Assembly (NCBI RefSeq): GCF_023278185.1
Contig: NZ_CP066356.1
Location: 620,001-684,000, forward strand
Direction: 5' to 3'
Source of the DNA: Bradyrhizobium elkanii USDA 76
GTDB lineage: Bacteria; Pseudomonadota; Alphaproteobacteria; Rhizobiales; Xanthobacteraceae
DNA length: 64,000 nucleotides
Both the position numbers and the translations under genes were made by a program. This document shows, one piece after another, positions 34,896 through 42,827 of this stretch. How positions within the stretch are numbered: position 1 is the first letter of the stretch; each line of letters starts with the position of its first letter. Below the pieces are notes generated by a model. That model was not told the DNA's origin and did no database searches. It was given only the letters and a program-made list of their open reading frames with translations.

Positions 34896-35984
34896 ATGAA
34901 GGCCGCCGTTCTGCATGAAGTCAATCAGCCGCTGGTGATCGAGGATGTCAGCGTGCCCAATCCGGGGCCGCGCGAGGTCCTGATCCGCACCGCGGTCGCG
35001 GGCCTGTGTCATTCCGACCTGCACTTCATGGAGGGCCTGTATCCGCATCCGCTGCCGGCGGTGCTCGGCCATGAATCGGCCGGCGTGGTCGAGAAGGTCG
35101 GCTCCGACGTCAATTACGTGAAGCCCGGCGATCACGTCGTCACCTGCCTGTCGGTGTTCTGCGGCACGTGCGACAATTGCACCACCGGCCGCACCGTGCT
35201 GTGCACCGACACCACGGTGAAGATGCTGCCCGGCGCCTCCAACCGCCTGTCGTGGGGCAGGAAGGAGAAGCTCAACCAGTTCCTCAATCTGTCGTCGTTC
35301 GCCGAGCAGATGCTGGTGCACGAGAACGCCATCGTGAAGATCAAGAAGGAGATGCCGCTCGATCTCGCCGCGCTGATCGGCTGCGGCGTCATCACCGGTT
35401 ATGGCGCCGTGGTGAACACCGCGAAGGTGACTGCCGGCGAGACGGTGGCTGTGATCGGCTGCGGCGGCGTCGGCATGGCCGCGATCAACGGCGCGCAGAT
35501 CGCCGGCGCCGGCCGCATCATCGCGATCGACACCAATCCGGCCAAGCTGCAGCTTGCGACCAAGCTCGGCGCCACCGACATCGTCGATCCTGCCCGCGGC
35601 GACGTGGTCCAGCAGGTACGCGAACTCACCGGCGGCGGCGTGCAGCATTCGTTCGAGGTGCTCGGCCGCAAGGACACCGCCGAGCAGGCTTTCGCCATGC
35701 TGGCGGCGGGCGGCACCGCGACCATCGTCGGCATGATCCCGTTCGGCCAGAAGATCGAGCTGCACGGCTTCGACTTCCTGCGCGAGCGCCGCATCCAGGG
35801 CTCGTCGATGGGCTCCAACCACTTCCGTGTCGACATGCCGCGCCTCGTCGACTTCTACATGCGCGGCAAGCTGCATCTGGAGGACTGGATCTCGGCCAAG
35901 CTGAAGCTCTCCGAGATCAACGAGGGCTTTGCCAACATGAAAGCCGGCAAGACGCTGCGCAGCGTGATCATGTTCGACAGCTGA
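34896..35984 (+). CDS. Zinc-dependent alcohol dehydrogenase (MDR class III-like)
   Basis: This 362-aa medium-chain dehydrogenase has catalytic zinc ligands C38 and H59 (GHE motif, E60) plus the later cysteine in LIGCGVITGYGAV (about 173). The structural zinc is bound by C89, C92, C95 and C103. The Rossmann motif is VIGCGGVGMAAINGA (about 197). It belongs to the NAD-dependent Zn-ADH group that includes aryl-alcohol and mycothiol/formaldehyde-type enzymes; the substrate is not clear. The ATG at 34896 follows GAGAGGAAA. A family A repeat lies upstream and a family B repeat downstream, so it is probably a separate unit. Confidence 0.92.
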   Translation: MKAAVLHEVNQPLVIEDVSVPNPGPREVLIRTAVAGLCHSDLHFMEGLYPHPLPAVLGHESAGVVEKVGSDVNYVKPGDHVVTCLSVFCGTCDNCTTGRTVLCTDTTVKMLPGASNRLSWGRKEKLNQFLNLSSFAEQMLVHENAIVKIKKEMPLDLAALIGCGVITGYGAVVNTAKVTAGETVAVIGCGGVGMAAINGAQIAGAGRIIAIDTNPAKLQLATKLGATDIVDPARGDVVQQVRELTGGGVQHSFEVLGRKDTAEQAFAMLAAGGTATIVGMIPFGQKIELHGFDFLRERRIQGSSMGSNHFRVDMPRLVDFYMRGKLHLEDWISAKLKLSEINEGFANMKAGKTLRSVIMFDS

Positions 35985-35990
35985 CCGTGT

Positions 35991-36109
35991 GTCGTCCCGG
36001 CGTAGGCCGGGACCCATACGCCGCGGCCTCGCTTTGGGCACGTGGTGGACGACTTTCCTTACTCACCACAAGCTGCGGTGGTTGGGCCCCGGCCTGCGCC
36101 GGGACGACA
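35991..36109. repeat. REP-like palindromic element, family B
   Basis: GTCGTCCCGGCGTAGGCCGG with GACCCATA at the left is mirrored by GGCCCCGGCCTGCGCCGGGA with CGAC at the right. It lies between the convergent alcohol dehydrogenase and NTF2-like genes. Confidence 0.85.
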
Positions 36110-36119
36110 TCTCAATCCC

Positions 36120-36473
36120 TCACCGCGCGACATGCGCGGATACCGCGAGCCATTTTCCGTTCTGCCGCGCCCAGCAATCGGTGTAGCGGCCGTGTGCCGG
36201 CTCGCCGTCCGCGTTGGTGTAGCTGGTCTTCGCGTGGATGATGGCGAAATCGCCGAGGATGCGGATTTTGACGTCCTCGGCCTTCAGGCCCTTGATCTTC
36301 ACCGGGATCGCCGTCTGCTTCAGGAAGGCAGCGCGGTCGACCAGGCTCTTGTCGGGATTGGTGCAGTAGAAGTCCTGCGCCAGGATCTCATCGAAGCGCT
36401 TGACGTCGCAGTTCTGAACTGAATCGACGTAATCCTTGTTGAGCTTTGTCAGCTCCTCGAGATCGTTGCTCAT
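36120..36473 (-). CDS. NTF2-like (SnoaL/DUF4440-type) protein
   Basis: This 117-aa protein has a cone-shaped alpha+beta barrel pattern: helix LEELTKLNKDYVDSVQNCDVKRFDEILAQDF, then strands ending in GRYTDCWARQNGKWLAVSAHVAR, as in DUF4440 and SnoaL-like domains. No catalytic residues can be assigned. The ATG at 36473 follows GGGAG. It may be a small isomerase/hydrolase or ligand-binding protein. A family D repeat separates it from the amidase gene. Confidence 0.8.
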   Translation of the reverse strand: MSNDLEELTKLNKDYVDSVQNCDVKRFDEILAQDFYCTNPDKSLVDRAAFLKQTAIPVKIKGLKAEDVKIRILGDFAIIHAKTSYTNADGEPAHGRYTDCWARQNGKWLAVSAHVAR

Positions 36474-36495
36474 TGGTTTTCTCCCGGTTTCCCCC

Positions 36496-36581
36496 CGTCA
36501 TTGCGAGGAGCGAAGCGACGACGCAATCCACGCCTCCGCGCAGACGGATATATGGATTGCTTCGCTTCGCTCGCAATGACG
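36496..36581. repeat. REP-like palindromic element, family D
   Basis: CGTCATTGCGAGGAGCGAAG and GCAATCCA are mirrored by TGGATTGCTTCGCTTCGCTC and GCAATGAC. It lies between the amidase and NTF2-like genes. Confidence 0.88.
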
Positions 36582-36591
36582 ATGGCAAGTA

Positions 36592-38064
36592 TCAATCATC
36601 AAACATCTTCGGCGGCACGAAGCCGCCGAATTCGCGCTCGATCAGCTCGGCGAGTTTCAGCGGCGTGCGGTCCTCGAGCCAGGGGCCGACGATCTGCACG
36701 CCGACCGGCAATCCGTCGGGCGCAAATCCGGTCGGGATCGCAGTCGAAGGCAGGCCGGGCAGGGTCGCGATGCCGGGCCAGGCGAGCTGGTCGGTGTAGA
36801 TGTAAGGCTCGCCGTCGATCAGGATTCGCCGCTGCTCCTGGTCGGGCTCATGATCGTGCGGATAGGCCGGCGTCGGCATGATCGGGCAGATCACCGCGTC
36901 GAACGATTTGAACAGCTCGCGCCATTGCGCGCGCAGCCGCGATCGGGCGACCGTCGCCTGCACCCAGTCGCGGTGGCTGAGCGCGATGCCGCGCAGCCGC
37001 TCGGCCTGCAGGCTGGTGTCGCCGGCGGGCAGCGCGGCCGCCGCCGCGCAGGCGCCGGCATAGACCTCCGGCGGGAAGGTCGCGGCGAGGAACGACAGCA
37101 GCATCCGCATATAGAGCCGCGAGGACGCCGCGAAATCCGGCAGCAGCGGGCTCGAACGCGATATCTTCGCGCCGGCCTTGTCGAGATGGCTCGCGAGCTT
37201 GTCGATGCTGCCGCGAACCGCCTTGTCGGTCGGCAACACCGGATCGGTATCGATGACGAGGATGCGGAAATCCTTCAGGCTGGCATGGCGCGCCGCCGGC
37301 AAGTCGAGGCGATAGGCCTTGCCGGCATCGAGCGGATCGGGAACCGCCATCACGTCGAACAGCAGCGACAGGTCGGCTGCGCCGCGCGCCATCGGGCCGG
37401 TCACCGCAAGGTCGCGCTCATAGATGATGGGCGGCGCCGGCGGCGCGGTGTGGCCGCGCGACGGCAGCAGCGCGAAGGTCGGCTTGTGCGCATAGACGCC
37501 GCAATGAAACGCCGGGACGCGGAGCGAGCCGCCAATGTCGGAGCCGAGCGACAGCGCGCCGTAGCCCGCGGCGAGCGCCGCCGACGATCCGCCGGACGAG
37601 CCGCCCGGCGTGCGGCCAAGGTCGTAGGGATTGTTGGTGGTGCCGTAGATCTCGTTGTAGCTCTGCCAGTCGGCGAGCCCGACCGGCACATTGGTCTTGC
37701 CGAGGATGACGCCACCGGCGTCCTTCACCCGCTGAATCGACAGCGCGTCCTCGGTCGCGACGAAGTCCTTGTGCGGCAGGAAGCCCCAGGTCGTCGGCAA
37801 GCCGGCGACGTTGTAGGATTCCTTCACCGTCATGGGGATGCCGAGCAGCGGCCTGTGCTCGCCGCGCGCGATCGCGGCATCGGCGGCGCGGGCGGCGGCG
37901 AGGCCGCGCTCGAAATCGCGCACGCAGACCGCGTTGACCTTGCCGTCATGGCGCTCGATGCGGCCGATCGCGTCCTGTGCGAGCTCGACCGCCGAGACCT
38001 GCTTGTTGCGCAGCGCCTTCGACAGTTCGACGGCGGTCTTGAAACTGTATTGCGATTTGGCCAC
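36592..38064 (-). CDS. Amidase, amidase-signature family
   Basis: This 490-aa amide hydrolase has an intact triad: K81 (TVKES), S156 (GGSSGGS) and S180 (GSDIGGSLRVP). It is a distant paralogue of the operon amidase at 13229. It has an inserted PPAPPIIYERDLAVTG segment near 210 and a C-terminal GLPVGVQIVGP block common to the family. It stands alone between a family D repeat and the cytochrome b561 gene. The substrate may be an aliphatic or aryl amide; nothing nearby narrows it. Confidence 0.9.
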   Translation of the reverse strand: MAKSQYSFKTAVELSKALRNKQVSAVELAQDAIGRIERHDGKVNAVCVRDFERGLAAARAADAAIARGEHRPLLGIPMTVKESYNVAGLPTTWGFLPHKDFVATEDALSIQRVKDAGGVILGKTNVPVGLADWQSYNEIYGTTNNPYDLGRTPGGSSGGSSAALAAGYGALSLGSDIGGSLRVPAFHCGVYAHKPTFALLPSRGHTAPPAPPIIYERDLAVTGPMARGAADLSLLFDVMAVPDPLDAGKAYRLDLPAARHASLKDFRILVIDTDPVLPTDKAVRGSIDKLASHLDKAGAKISRSSPLLPDFAASSRLYMRMLLSFLAATFPPEVYAGACAAAAALPAGDTSLQAERLRGIALSHRDWVQATVARSRLRAQWRELFKSFDAVICPIMPTPAYPHDHEPDQEQRRILIDGEPYIYTDQLAWPGIATLPGLPSTAIPTGFAPDGLPVGVQIVGPWLEDRTPLKLAELIEREFGGFVPPKMFDD

Positions 38065-38148
38065 GGCGTGCTCCCCTGATTTTGGCGGCGATCATGCGCA
38101 GAATGGGGCAGGCGGGCAAGACCGGCTTGATCGCAATTGCGCTGACGC

Positions 38149-38679
38149 CTAGCTCGGAAGCATGCGCTGCATGATGCGATCACGGTAGATCAGCAGATGG
38201 ACCAGCGCTGTCGTGACGTGGAGGCCGATCAGCACCAGCAGCGACCATTCCGCGGCCTGATGCAGGCCATCGATCGCCTTGCCTGCCGCGGCATTGTCGG
38301 AGGCCAGCATGGGCAGCGGCATCATGTAGAAGAACGAGACGCTCCAGCCGCGAAACGATGCAAACAGCCAGCCGCTGACCGTCGTCGCCAGCACGAGGAC
38401 ATAGAGCATCCAGTGCACGGCTTCCGAGCTCCGCCGCTGCCACGGCGGGAGCGAGCTTTCCGGCGCAACCGGGTGCGTCAATCGCCAGACAAACCGCAGC
38501 ACAATGAGACCAAGGATGACGATGCCGAACGAGATATGGAACGTCATCGCGGCACCCGGAGACTGGCCGCGATGAATGTCCGGCATCAGCCAGCCGATCG
38601 GGTATTGCACGGCGAGCAGGACGACGATCACCCAATGCAGCAGCTTGGCGGTTGCGCCGTAGTGCAGACGGTCGGTCAT
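38149..38679 (-). CDS. Cytochrome b561 family protein
   Basis: This 176-aa four-helix inner-membrane di-heme cytochrome has histidines in the right places: KLLHWVIVVLL (helix 1), MTFHISFGIVIL (helix 2), AVHWMLYVLVL (helix 3) and GLHQAAEWSLLVLIGLHVTTALVH (helix 4). Bacterial members move electrons from quinol or superoxide across the membrane. It is the third gene after mbfA and the outer-membrane-type protein gene (gaps 15 and 30 bp), so it is probably co-transcribed and may reduce iron or remove superoxide in iron handling (inference). Confidence 0.9.
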   Translation of the reverse strand: MTDRLHYGATAKLLHWVIVVLLAVQYPIGWLMPDIHRGQSPGAAMTFHISFGIVILGLIVLRFVWRLTHPVAPESSLPPWQRRSSEAVHWMLYVLVLATTVSGWLFASFRGWSVSFFYMMPLPMLASDNAAAGKAIDGLHQAAEWSLLVLIGLHVTTALVHLLIYRDRIMQRMLPS

Positions 38680-38709
38680 GGACTTTCAATCCGCATTGAG
38701 GTCGTCGGC

Positions 38710-39573
38710 TCAATCTAGAACGGCGTGCTGCGTGCGGACCAGATGCGCCAGCGGATTGATGGCGCCGTTCGCGCTTGCCCGCTCCGTTCCCTTGGCGCCC
38801 GGTACCGGGAAGGCATATCCGATGATCGTCTTGACGACGAGACGGTCCGACGCCGGCGTGAGGCCGTAACCGACGCCGAAATTGACGTCGAACTCGCCGA
38901 GCTTGAAGTCGGTCACCGCGAACAGCGTGTGTTGCTGCTCGGCGAGCGGACTGAAGGCGCCGATCTCGCCAAAGTCGGCGTAATACTCCAATCCCACGAA
39001 CAGATCGTCCTTCAGCTTGCGAGCGACGCGCGCGGCCGGCGCGAAATCCGCCTCGCCATGTTTGCCGAAGCCGATGTCGACGATCGGATTGACGATGAAC
39101 TCGTAATCCGCGTTGCGCATGCCGATGATCGGGCGGATCTCCATGCCGAACCGGGTCTGCGCAAATTTCGGCGTTTCGTAGCTGAACTCGAAATTGATGC
39201 CGTAGAACAGGTTGCGCTTGTCTGCGTTGGGCGACACGAACAGCGTGCGCAGCTTGAAGCCGTCGGACAGGAACTGCCGGTCCTGCACGGCAAACGGCAG
39301 ATAGAGTCCGAGTTCCCACCAGTCCGTCATGCCATAGGCAAACTCCGGCGTGCCGTTGAGGCTGTGGTTGGAGGCGAAGCCACCGGGGAAGGGCGGATCC
39401 TTCTGGCCGATCCCGACATAGTTGAGATGCTGCTGGATGGTGAACTGGCCGACCTCCGCGATGCCGGCATTGTAGACCTGGATCTCGTCGGTCGCATGCG
39501 CGCGTCCGCTCCAGCCGAGCAGCGGCGGCGCTGCAAGAAGCACTATGCTGGCGAGGTGCCGGTGCGGTCGCAT
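38710..39573 (-). CDS. Exported, probably outer-membrane beta-barrel protein of unknown function
   Basis: This 287-aa protein has a signal peptide (MRPHRHLASIVLLAAPPLLG, cleavage near RAHA-TD). It contains alternating aromatic/polar strands such as FAYGMTDWWELGLYLPFAV, NLFYGINFEFSYE and FDVNFGVGYGLT, the look of a small barrel or transporter-like outer-membrane protein. No family name is certain. It lies 15 bp after mbfA on the same strand and 30 bp before the b561 gene, so it may provide an outer-membrane route or support for iron export (inference). Confidence 0.75.
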   Translation of the reverse strand: MRPHRHLASIVLLAAPPLLGWSGRAHATDEIQVYNAGIAEVGQFTIQQHLNYVGIGQKDPPFPGGFASNHSLNGTPEFAYGMTDWWELGLYLPFAVQDRQFLSDGFKLRTLFVSPNADKRNLFYGINFEFSYETPKFAQTRFGMEIRPIIGMRNADYEFIVNPIVDIGFGKHGEADFAPAARVARKLKDDLFVGLEYYADFGEIGAFSPLAEQQHTLFAVTDFKLGEFDVNFGVGYGLTPASDRLVVKTIIGYAFPVPGAKGTERASANGAINPLAHLVRTQHAVLD

Positions 39574-39588
39574 CTTTGCCTCAAGCGG

Positions 39589-40560
39589 CTACGCCGCGCC
39601 GATCAGGATGCCGACCGCGAGCACGATCGCGCCGCCGAGCACGATCTGGAACACCGCCTGCAGGAACGGCGTGTCCATGTAGCGCGCGCGGATGAAGGCG
39701 ATCGCCCACAATTCGAAGAACACCACGATCCCGGCGATCGCGGTCGCGATCCAGAATGCGTTCGGCCAGGCGTCGGGCACCAGATAGGGAATGGTGTGGC
39801 CGAGCCCGCCGAGCGTCGTCATCAAGCCGCAGGTCAGGCCGCGCAGCCAAGGTGAGCCGCGGCCGGTCAGCGAGCCGTCGTCGGACAGCGCCTCGGCAAA
39901 GCCCATGCTGATGCCGGCGCCGATCGAGGCGGCAAGCCCGACCAGGAAGGTTTGCCAGTTGTGATGCGTGGCGAAGGCGGCGGCGAACAGCGGCGCCAGG
40001 GTCGAGACCGAGCCGTCCATCAATCCGGCGAGGCCAGGCTGCACATATTGCAGCACGAACATCCGCCGCCGGGTGCGGTCTTCCTCGGCGCGCACGTCGG
40101 GCTTGAGGATCTCGCCGGTCAGCTTCACCGCGAGCTTCTCGTGGCCCTTCTCCTCCTCGGCGAGGTCGCCGAGCAGCCGTCGCACGCCGACATCCTCGGC
40201 CTTCTCGGCGGCTTTGGAATAGAAGCGCTCGGCCTCCAGCTCCATGGTCTCGACTTCCTTGCGGATGGTGTCGAGCGGCAGGTTCTTGGTGAGCCAGATC
40301 GGCCGCCGGCGCAGGAAGCCTTTGACGTCCTCGCGCCGGATCGGCGGCAGATGCGCCCCGAAGCGTTGCTCGTAGGTTTCGAGCAGCCGGTGGCGATGGC
40401 CGCGCTCCTCCTCGGCCATCTCCTCGAAAATCTTGGCGGTGTCGGGATAGCGCCCGGCGAGATCTTCCGCGAACGTCATGTAGATGCGGCTGTCCTCCTC
40501 CTCGGAGGCGATCGCGACCGCCAGCACCTCGCGCTCGGTCAGATCGGCAAAGTTCTTCAC
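39589..40560 (-). CDS. mbfA: MbfA, ferritin-like/VIT1 membrane iron exporter
   Basis: This 323-aa protein has a cytoplasmic N-terminal ferritin-like (rubrerythrin) di-iron domain: E20, E52-x2-H55 (AEEERGH) and a second set in METMELEAE and [10 protein letters not shown] (about 100-140). It is fused to a C-terminal VIT1/CCC1 membrane domain starting at [20 protein letters not shown], with five helices. This is the exact architecture of MbfA, which exports iron and protects from peroxide in Bradyrhizobium and Agrobacterium. The start is a GTG at 40560. An Irr-box-like palindrome lies 28-43 bp upstream. Two further genes follow closely. Confidence 0.94.
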   Translation of the reverse strand: MKNFADLTEREVLAVAIASEEEDSRIYMTFAEDLAGRYPDTAKIFEEMAEEERGHRHRLLETYEQRFGAHLPPIRREDVKGFLRRRPIWLTKNLPLDTIRKEVETMELEAERFYSKAAEKAEDVGVRRLLGDLAEEEKGHEKLAVKLTGEILKPDVRAEEDRTRRRMFVLQYVQPGLAGLMDGSVSTLAPLFAAAFATHHNWQTFLVGLAASIGAGISMGFAEALSDDGSLTGRGSPWLRGLTCGLMTTLGGLGHTIPYLVPDAWPNAFWIATAIAGIVVFFELWAIAFIRARYMDTPFLQAVFQIVLGGAIVLAVGILIGAA

Positions 40561-40588
40561 GGCAACGCCTTGCTCACTGAGTTTAGAA

Positions 40589-40603
40589 TTAGAATAGTTC
40601 TAA
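40589..40603. promoter_or_regulatory. Iron control element (Irr box)-like palindrome upstream of mbfA
   Basis: TTAGAA-TAG-TTCTAA is a perfect 6-3-6 palindrome inside a longer TTTAGAA..TTCTAAA context (40582-40604), in an AT-rich patch of otherwise GC-rich DNA. It matches the style of Irr-bound iron control elements. In rhizobia Irr represses mbfA under iron limitation through a site near the promoter. Confidence 0.75.
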
Positions 40604-40739
40604 AATATAGAGTTGCATCGGCGCTGGGTCAAATCCGGATTGGCCGGGATTCGCTGCCGCAGCACCGGCAAGCCGCGCGGGTTGAGCGAAGAAAACGACT
40701 GAGATCAACGGGATGCGACGCGACGGCCGAACGGGCGTC

Positions 40740-40839
40740 TAGAGCGTTTTCGAGCGAAGTACCGGTTCGCGTGAAGAAAACGCGTCAAAACAAGAATCTA
40801 GAGCCCCGTTCCGATTCCATCGGAACGGGAAAAGCTCTA
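40740..40839. repeat. Palindromic element, family G variant with terminal hairpin
   Basis: TAGAGCGTTTTCGAGCGAAG, then ACCGGTTCGCG and a hairpin CCCGTTCCGATTCCATCGGA ACGGG. It closely resembles 28911-28979. The hairpin immediately follows the stop of the hydrolase gene on the minus strand and may act as its terminator. Confidence 0.75.
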
Positions 40840-41991
40840 GCGCTGCGCGCCGGCCTCTCGCAGGAATGTGAGCAGCAGCCGGCTCACCTCATCCGGCTGC
40901 TCCTGCTGCACCCAATGGCCGGCGCCGTCGACTAGATGGCAGCCGATCATGTTGGTGCAGGCTTTGGTCTGCATCGCCTCGAACACACCGGGTCGCTGAT
41001 AGGTGCCCCAATCCTGCTTGCCCGAGATGAAGGCGGACGGCTGGTCGATCGTGCGGCCGCTCCAGGTCTGTAGTTCCGGGGTGAACGCGCCCGAGGTGCC
41101 GCAGCGATACCATTGCAGCCCGCCCTGGAATCCCGTGCGCTGGTATTCGGCGCTGTAATAGGCGAGCTCGCTATCGGGCAGCCATGTGTTGGCGGCGATC
41201 GCCTCGCGTGACGGCATCTCCTCGGCGACGGTAGCGGCCATGTCCTTGGCGAGATCCATCACGTAATAGGTCGGCAGTTTTGCCAATTCGCCCGCCGACC
41301 AGGATTGTAGCGGATACGGCTTGTTGTCTTTCCAGTCCGCGCTTTTGTGGTGGTAATAGGCGCGCAGGAAGTCGTGCACGCCCTGCGGCGCGCGATGCAT
41401 GTCGTCATTGGCCGGGCGCGTCGAATAGTACCATTGGTAATGCTTGCGCGGCCGCGGCAGCGTGGCGAGCGCGCGATGCACGGGGTCTTCGCTCGCGGGC
41501 TTTGCCGGCGCGCTCGCGATGTTGAACGGCAGCGACGGCGGACCCGAAAACGGCGCGCTCATCATCACGACCGCGCGGAACACGTCGGGCCGGATCAGCG
41601 CGCACCACGCCGCAACCGACGAGCCGAAATCGTGTCCGATCACCGCATCGACGTGCTTGTTGCCGAACGCTGCGACCAGCCCGAGCGCATCGCGCACCAG
41701 ATTGGGCAGGCGGAACGACGCGAGATCACCGTTATACTCCGCACTCCAGCCGGTGGTGCGGCCATAGCCGCGCTGGTCCGGCGCGATGACGTGATAGCCG
41801 GCAGCGGCGAGCTTCGGCATCACCTTGCGCCAGGAAAACGCCAGCTCCGGAAAACCGTGCAGCAGCAACAGGCAGGGCCGGCCGGCTGTTTCAAAGCCCG
41901 CTTCCAGCACATGCATGCGCAGGCCGTTGATCCCGTCGACATAACGCGAGCGGATGGTGGAGGGGAGCGGGACGTCGGGGAGGGCTTCCAT
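40837..41991 (-). CDS. Alpha/beta hydrolase, epoxide-hydrolase-like
   Basis: This 384-aa protein has the oxyanion motif HGFPE (about 44), nucleophile aspartate in GHDFGSS (about 119), a cap domain with YYHHKSADWKDN and tyrosine-rich strands, and the acid/histidine pair in SGKQDWG and GAGHWVQ. An aspartate nucleophile favours epoxide hydrolase or dehalogenase chemistry over a serine esterase. Start 41991 (MEALPDVPLP) is chosen over 42099, which would overlap the divergent gene; AGGTGAT precedes it. The substrate is unknown. Confidence 0.85.
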   Translation of the reverse strand: MEALPDVPLPSTIRSRYVDGINGLRMHVLEAGFETAGRPCLLLLHGFPELAFSWRKVMPKLAAAGYHVIAPDQRGYGRTTGWSAEYNGDLASFRLPNLVRDALGLVAAFGNKHVDAVIGHDFGSSVAAWCALIRPDVFRAVVMMSAPFSGPPSLPFNIASAPAKPASEDPVHRALATLPRPRKHYQWYYSTRPANDDMHRAPQGVHDFLRAYYHHKSADWKDNKPYPLQSWSAGELAKLPTYYVMDLAKDMAATVAEEMPSREAIAANTWLPDSELAYYSAEYQRTGFQGGLQWYRCGTSGAFTPELQTWSGRTIDQPSAFISGKQDWGTYQRPGVFEAMQTKACTNMIGCHLVDGAGHWVQQEQPDEVSRLLLTFLREAGAQR

Positions 41992-42090
41992 TGTGCAGAT
42001 CACCTGTTGGGCATCGCCGCAGAACCATTTGGCTGTATGCTGGCGGCCATTGATTGACGATAGCAACTTTGGCCACGGGATGCATACCGC

Positions 42091-42597
42091 ATGCGCCACG
42101 CGAGGATTGCAGAGCTGCCCGGCTGGATGTCGCGTCTCGGCGTGACGATCGTGGCGGCAAGTCTGGTGCTGATGTCGGCGGTGCGGGCCGCCGACATCAA
42201 GCAGTTCACCGAGAAACTGCCGCGCGCCTATGTCGGCGAATTCCTGTGGGACGGCGACAACGCGGTGCAGAACGTCGTCATTACCTTCGACAAAGTGCAG
42301 GCCCTGAACGAGCAGAATGCGGAAGCGCGGGGCTGCGGTTCATATGAGGTCGGTCGCCACGTGACCAAGATCGGCGTGCAGATGTTCATCCGGCTGTCCG
42401 ATCTCGAGATCGAGATCTTCGAACGATCGCCCGATGGCAACGGGGCGTTCGAAACCGGCGGCAGCCACCGCGGCAAGCTGTCGGAGGATTTTCAGCAGAT
42501 CGATGCGCAGTGGACCACTACGGCATCAGGCAAGCACGGGCAGCTGCACCTGCGCGCCGCGGCGTCGGCTGCCTGCGAGCCGGCGGAGGAGTTGTAG
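42091..42597 (+). CDS. Exported protein of unknown function
   Basis: This protein of up to 168 aa has an N-terminal hydrophobic signal (RLGVTIVAASLVLMSAVRA, cleavage near RAA-DI). The start may be 42091 or ATG 42127 (MSRLGVTIV). The mature part (about 130 aa) is beta-rich with one CGSYEVGRHVT segment and a C-terminal cysteine (AACEPAEEL). I do not recognise the family. It is divergent from the epoxide-hydrolase-like gene with a 99-bp gap. Confidence 0.7.
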   Translation: MRHARIAELPGWMSRLGVTIVAASLVLMSAVRAADIKQFTEKLPRAYVGEFLWDGDNAVQNVVITFDKVQALNEQNAEARGCGSYEVGRHVTKIGVQMFIRLSDLEIEIFERSPDGNGAFETGGSHRGKLSEDFQQIDAQWTTTASGKHGQLHLRAAASAACEPAEEL

Positions 42598-42827
42598 GTC
42601 GGTGGGCTGGGCGCAAGCGGCGTCCCGCATGCGCTCTTCATTCTCCCCTGGAGGGCGGGTGCGGCTCGTTTGCGCCATTTCTGAATATTGGAAATCTATC
42701 CCTTAGTTGCCCGACGTGTCAAGCTGCCTTGTCGAACGCCGCCAGCGGCCAGCTCCTTTGCATGGGGTTGTTTTCGATATTTTGGCCGCGCGCGGCGGCG
42801 GCCCCTCCGGGGAGGGGCGAACCGCGG
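42598..42827. other. 230-bp gap between convergent genes with a GC hairpin
   Basis: It holds a perfect 8-bp hairpin GCCCCTCC-GG-... more exactly GCCCCTCC/GGAGGGGC at 42801-42818 near the 3' end of the ligase gene, which may be a weak terminator without a T run. No gene was seen in the rest. Confidence 0.5.
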
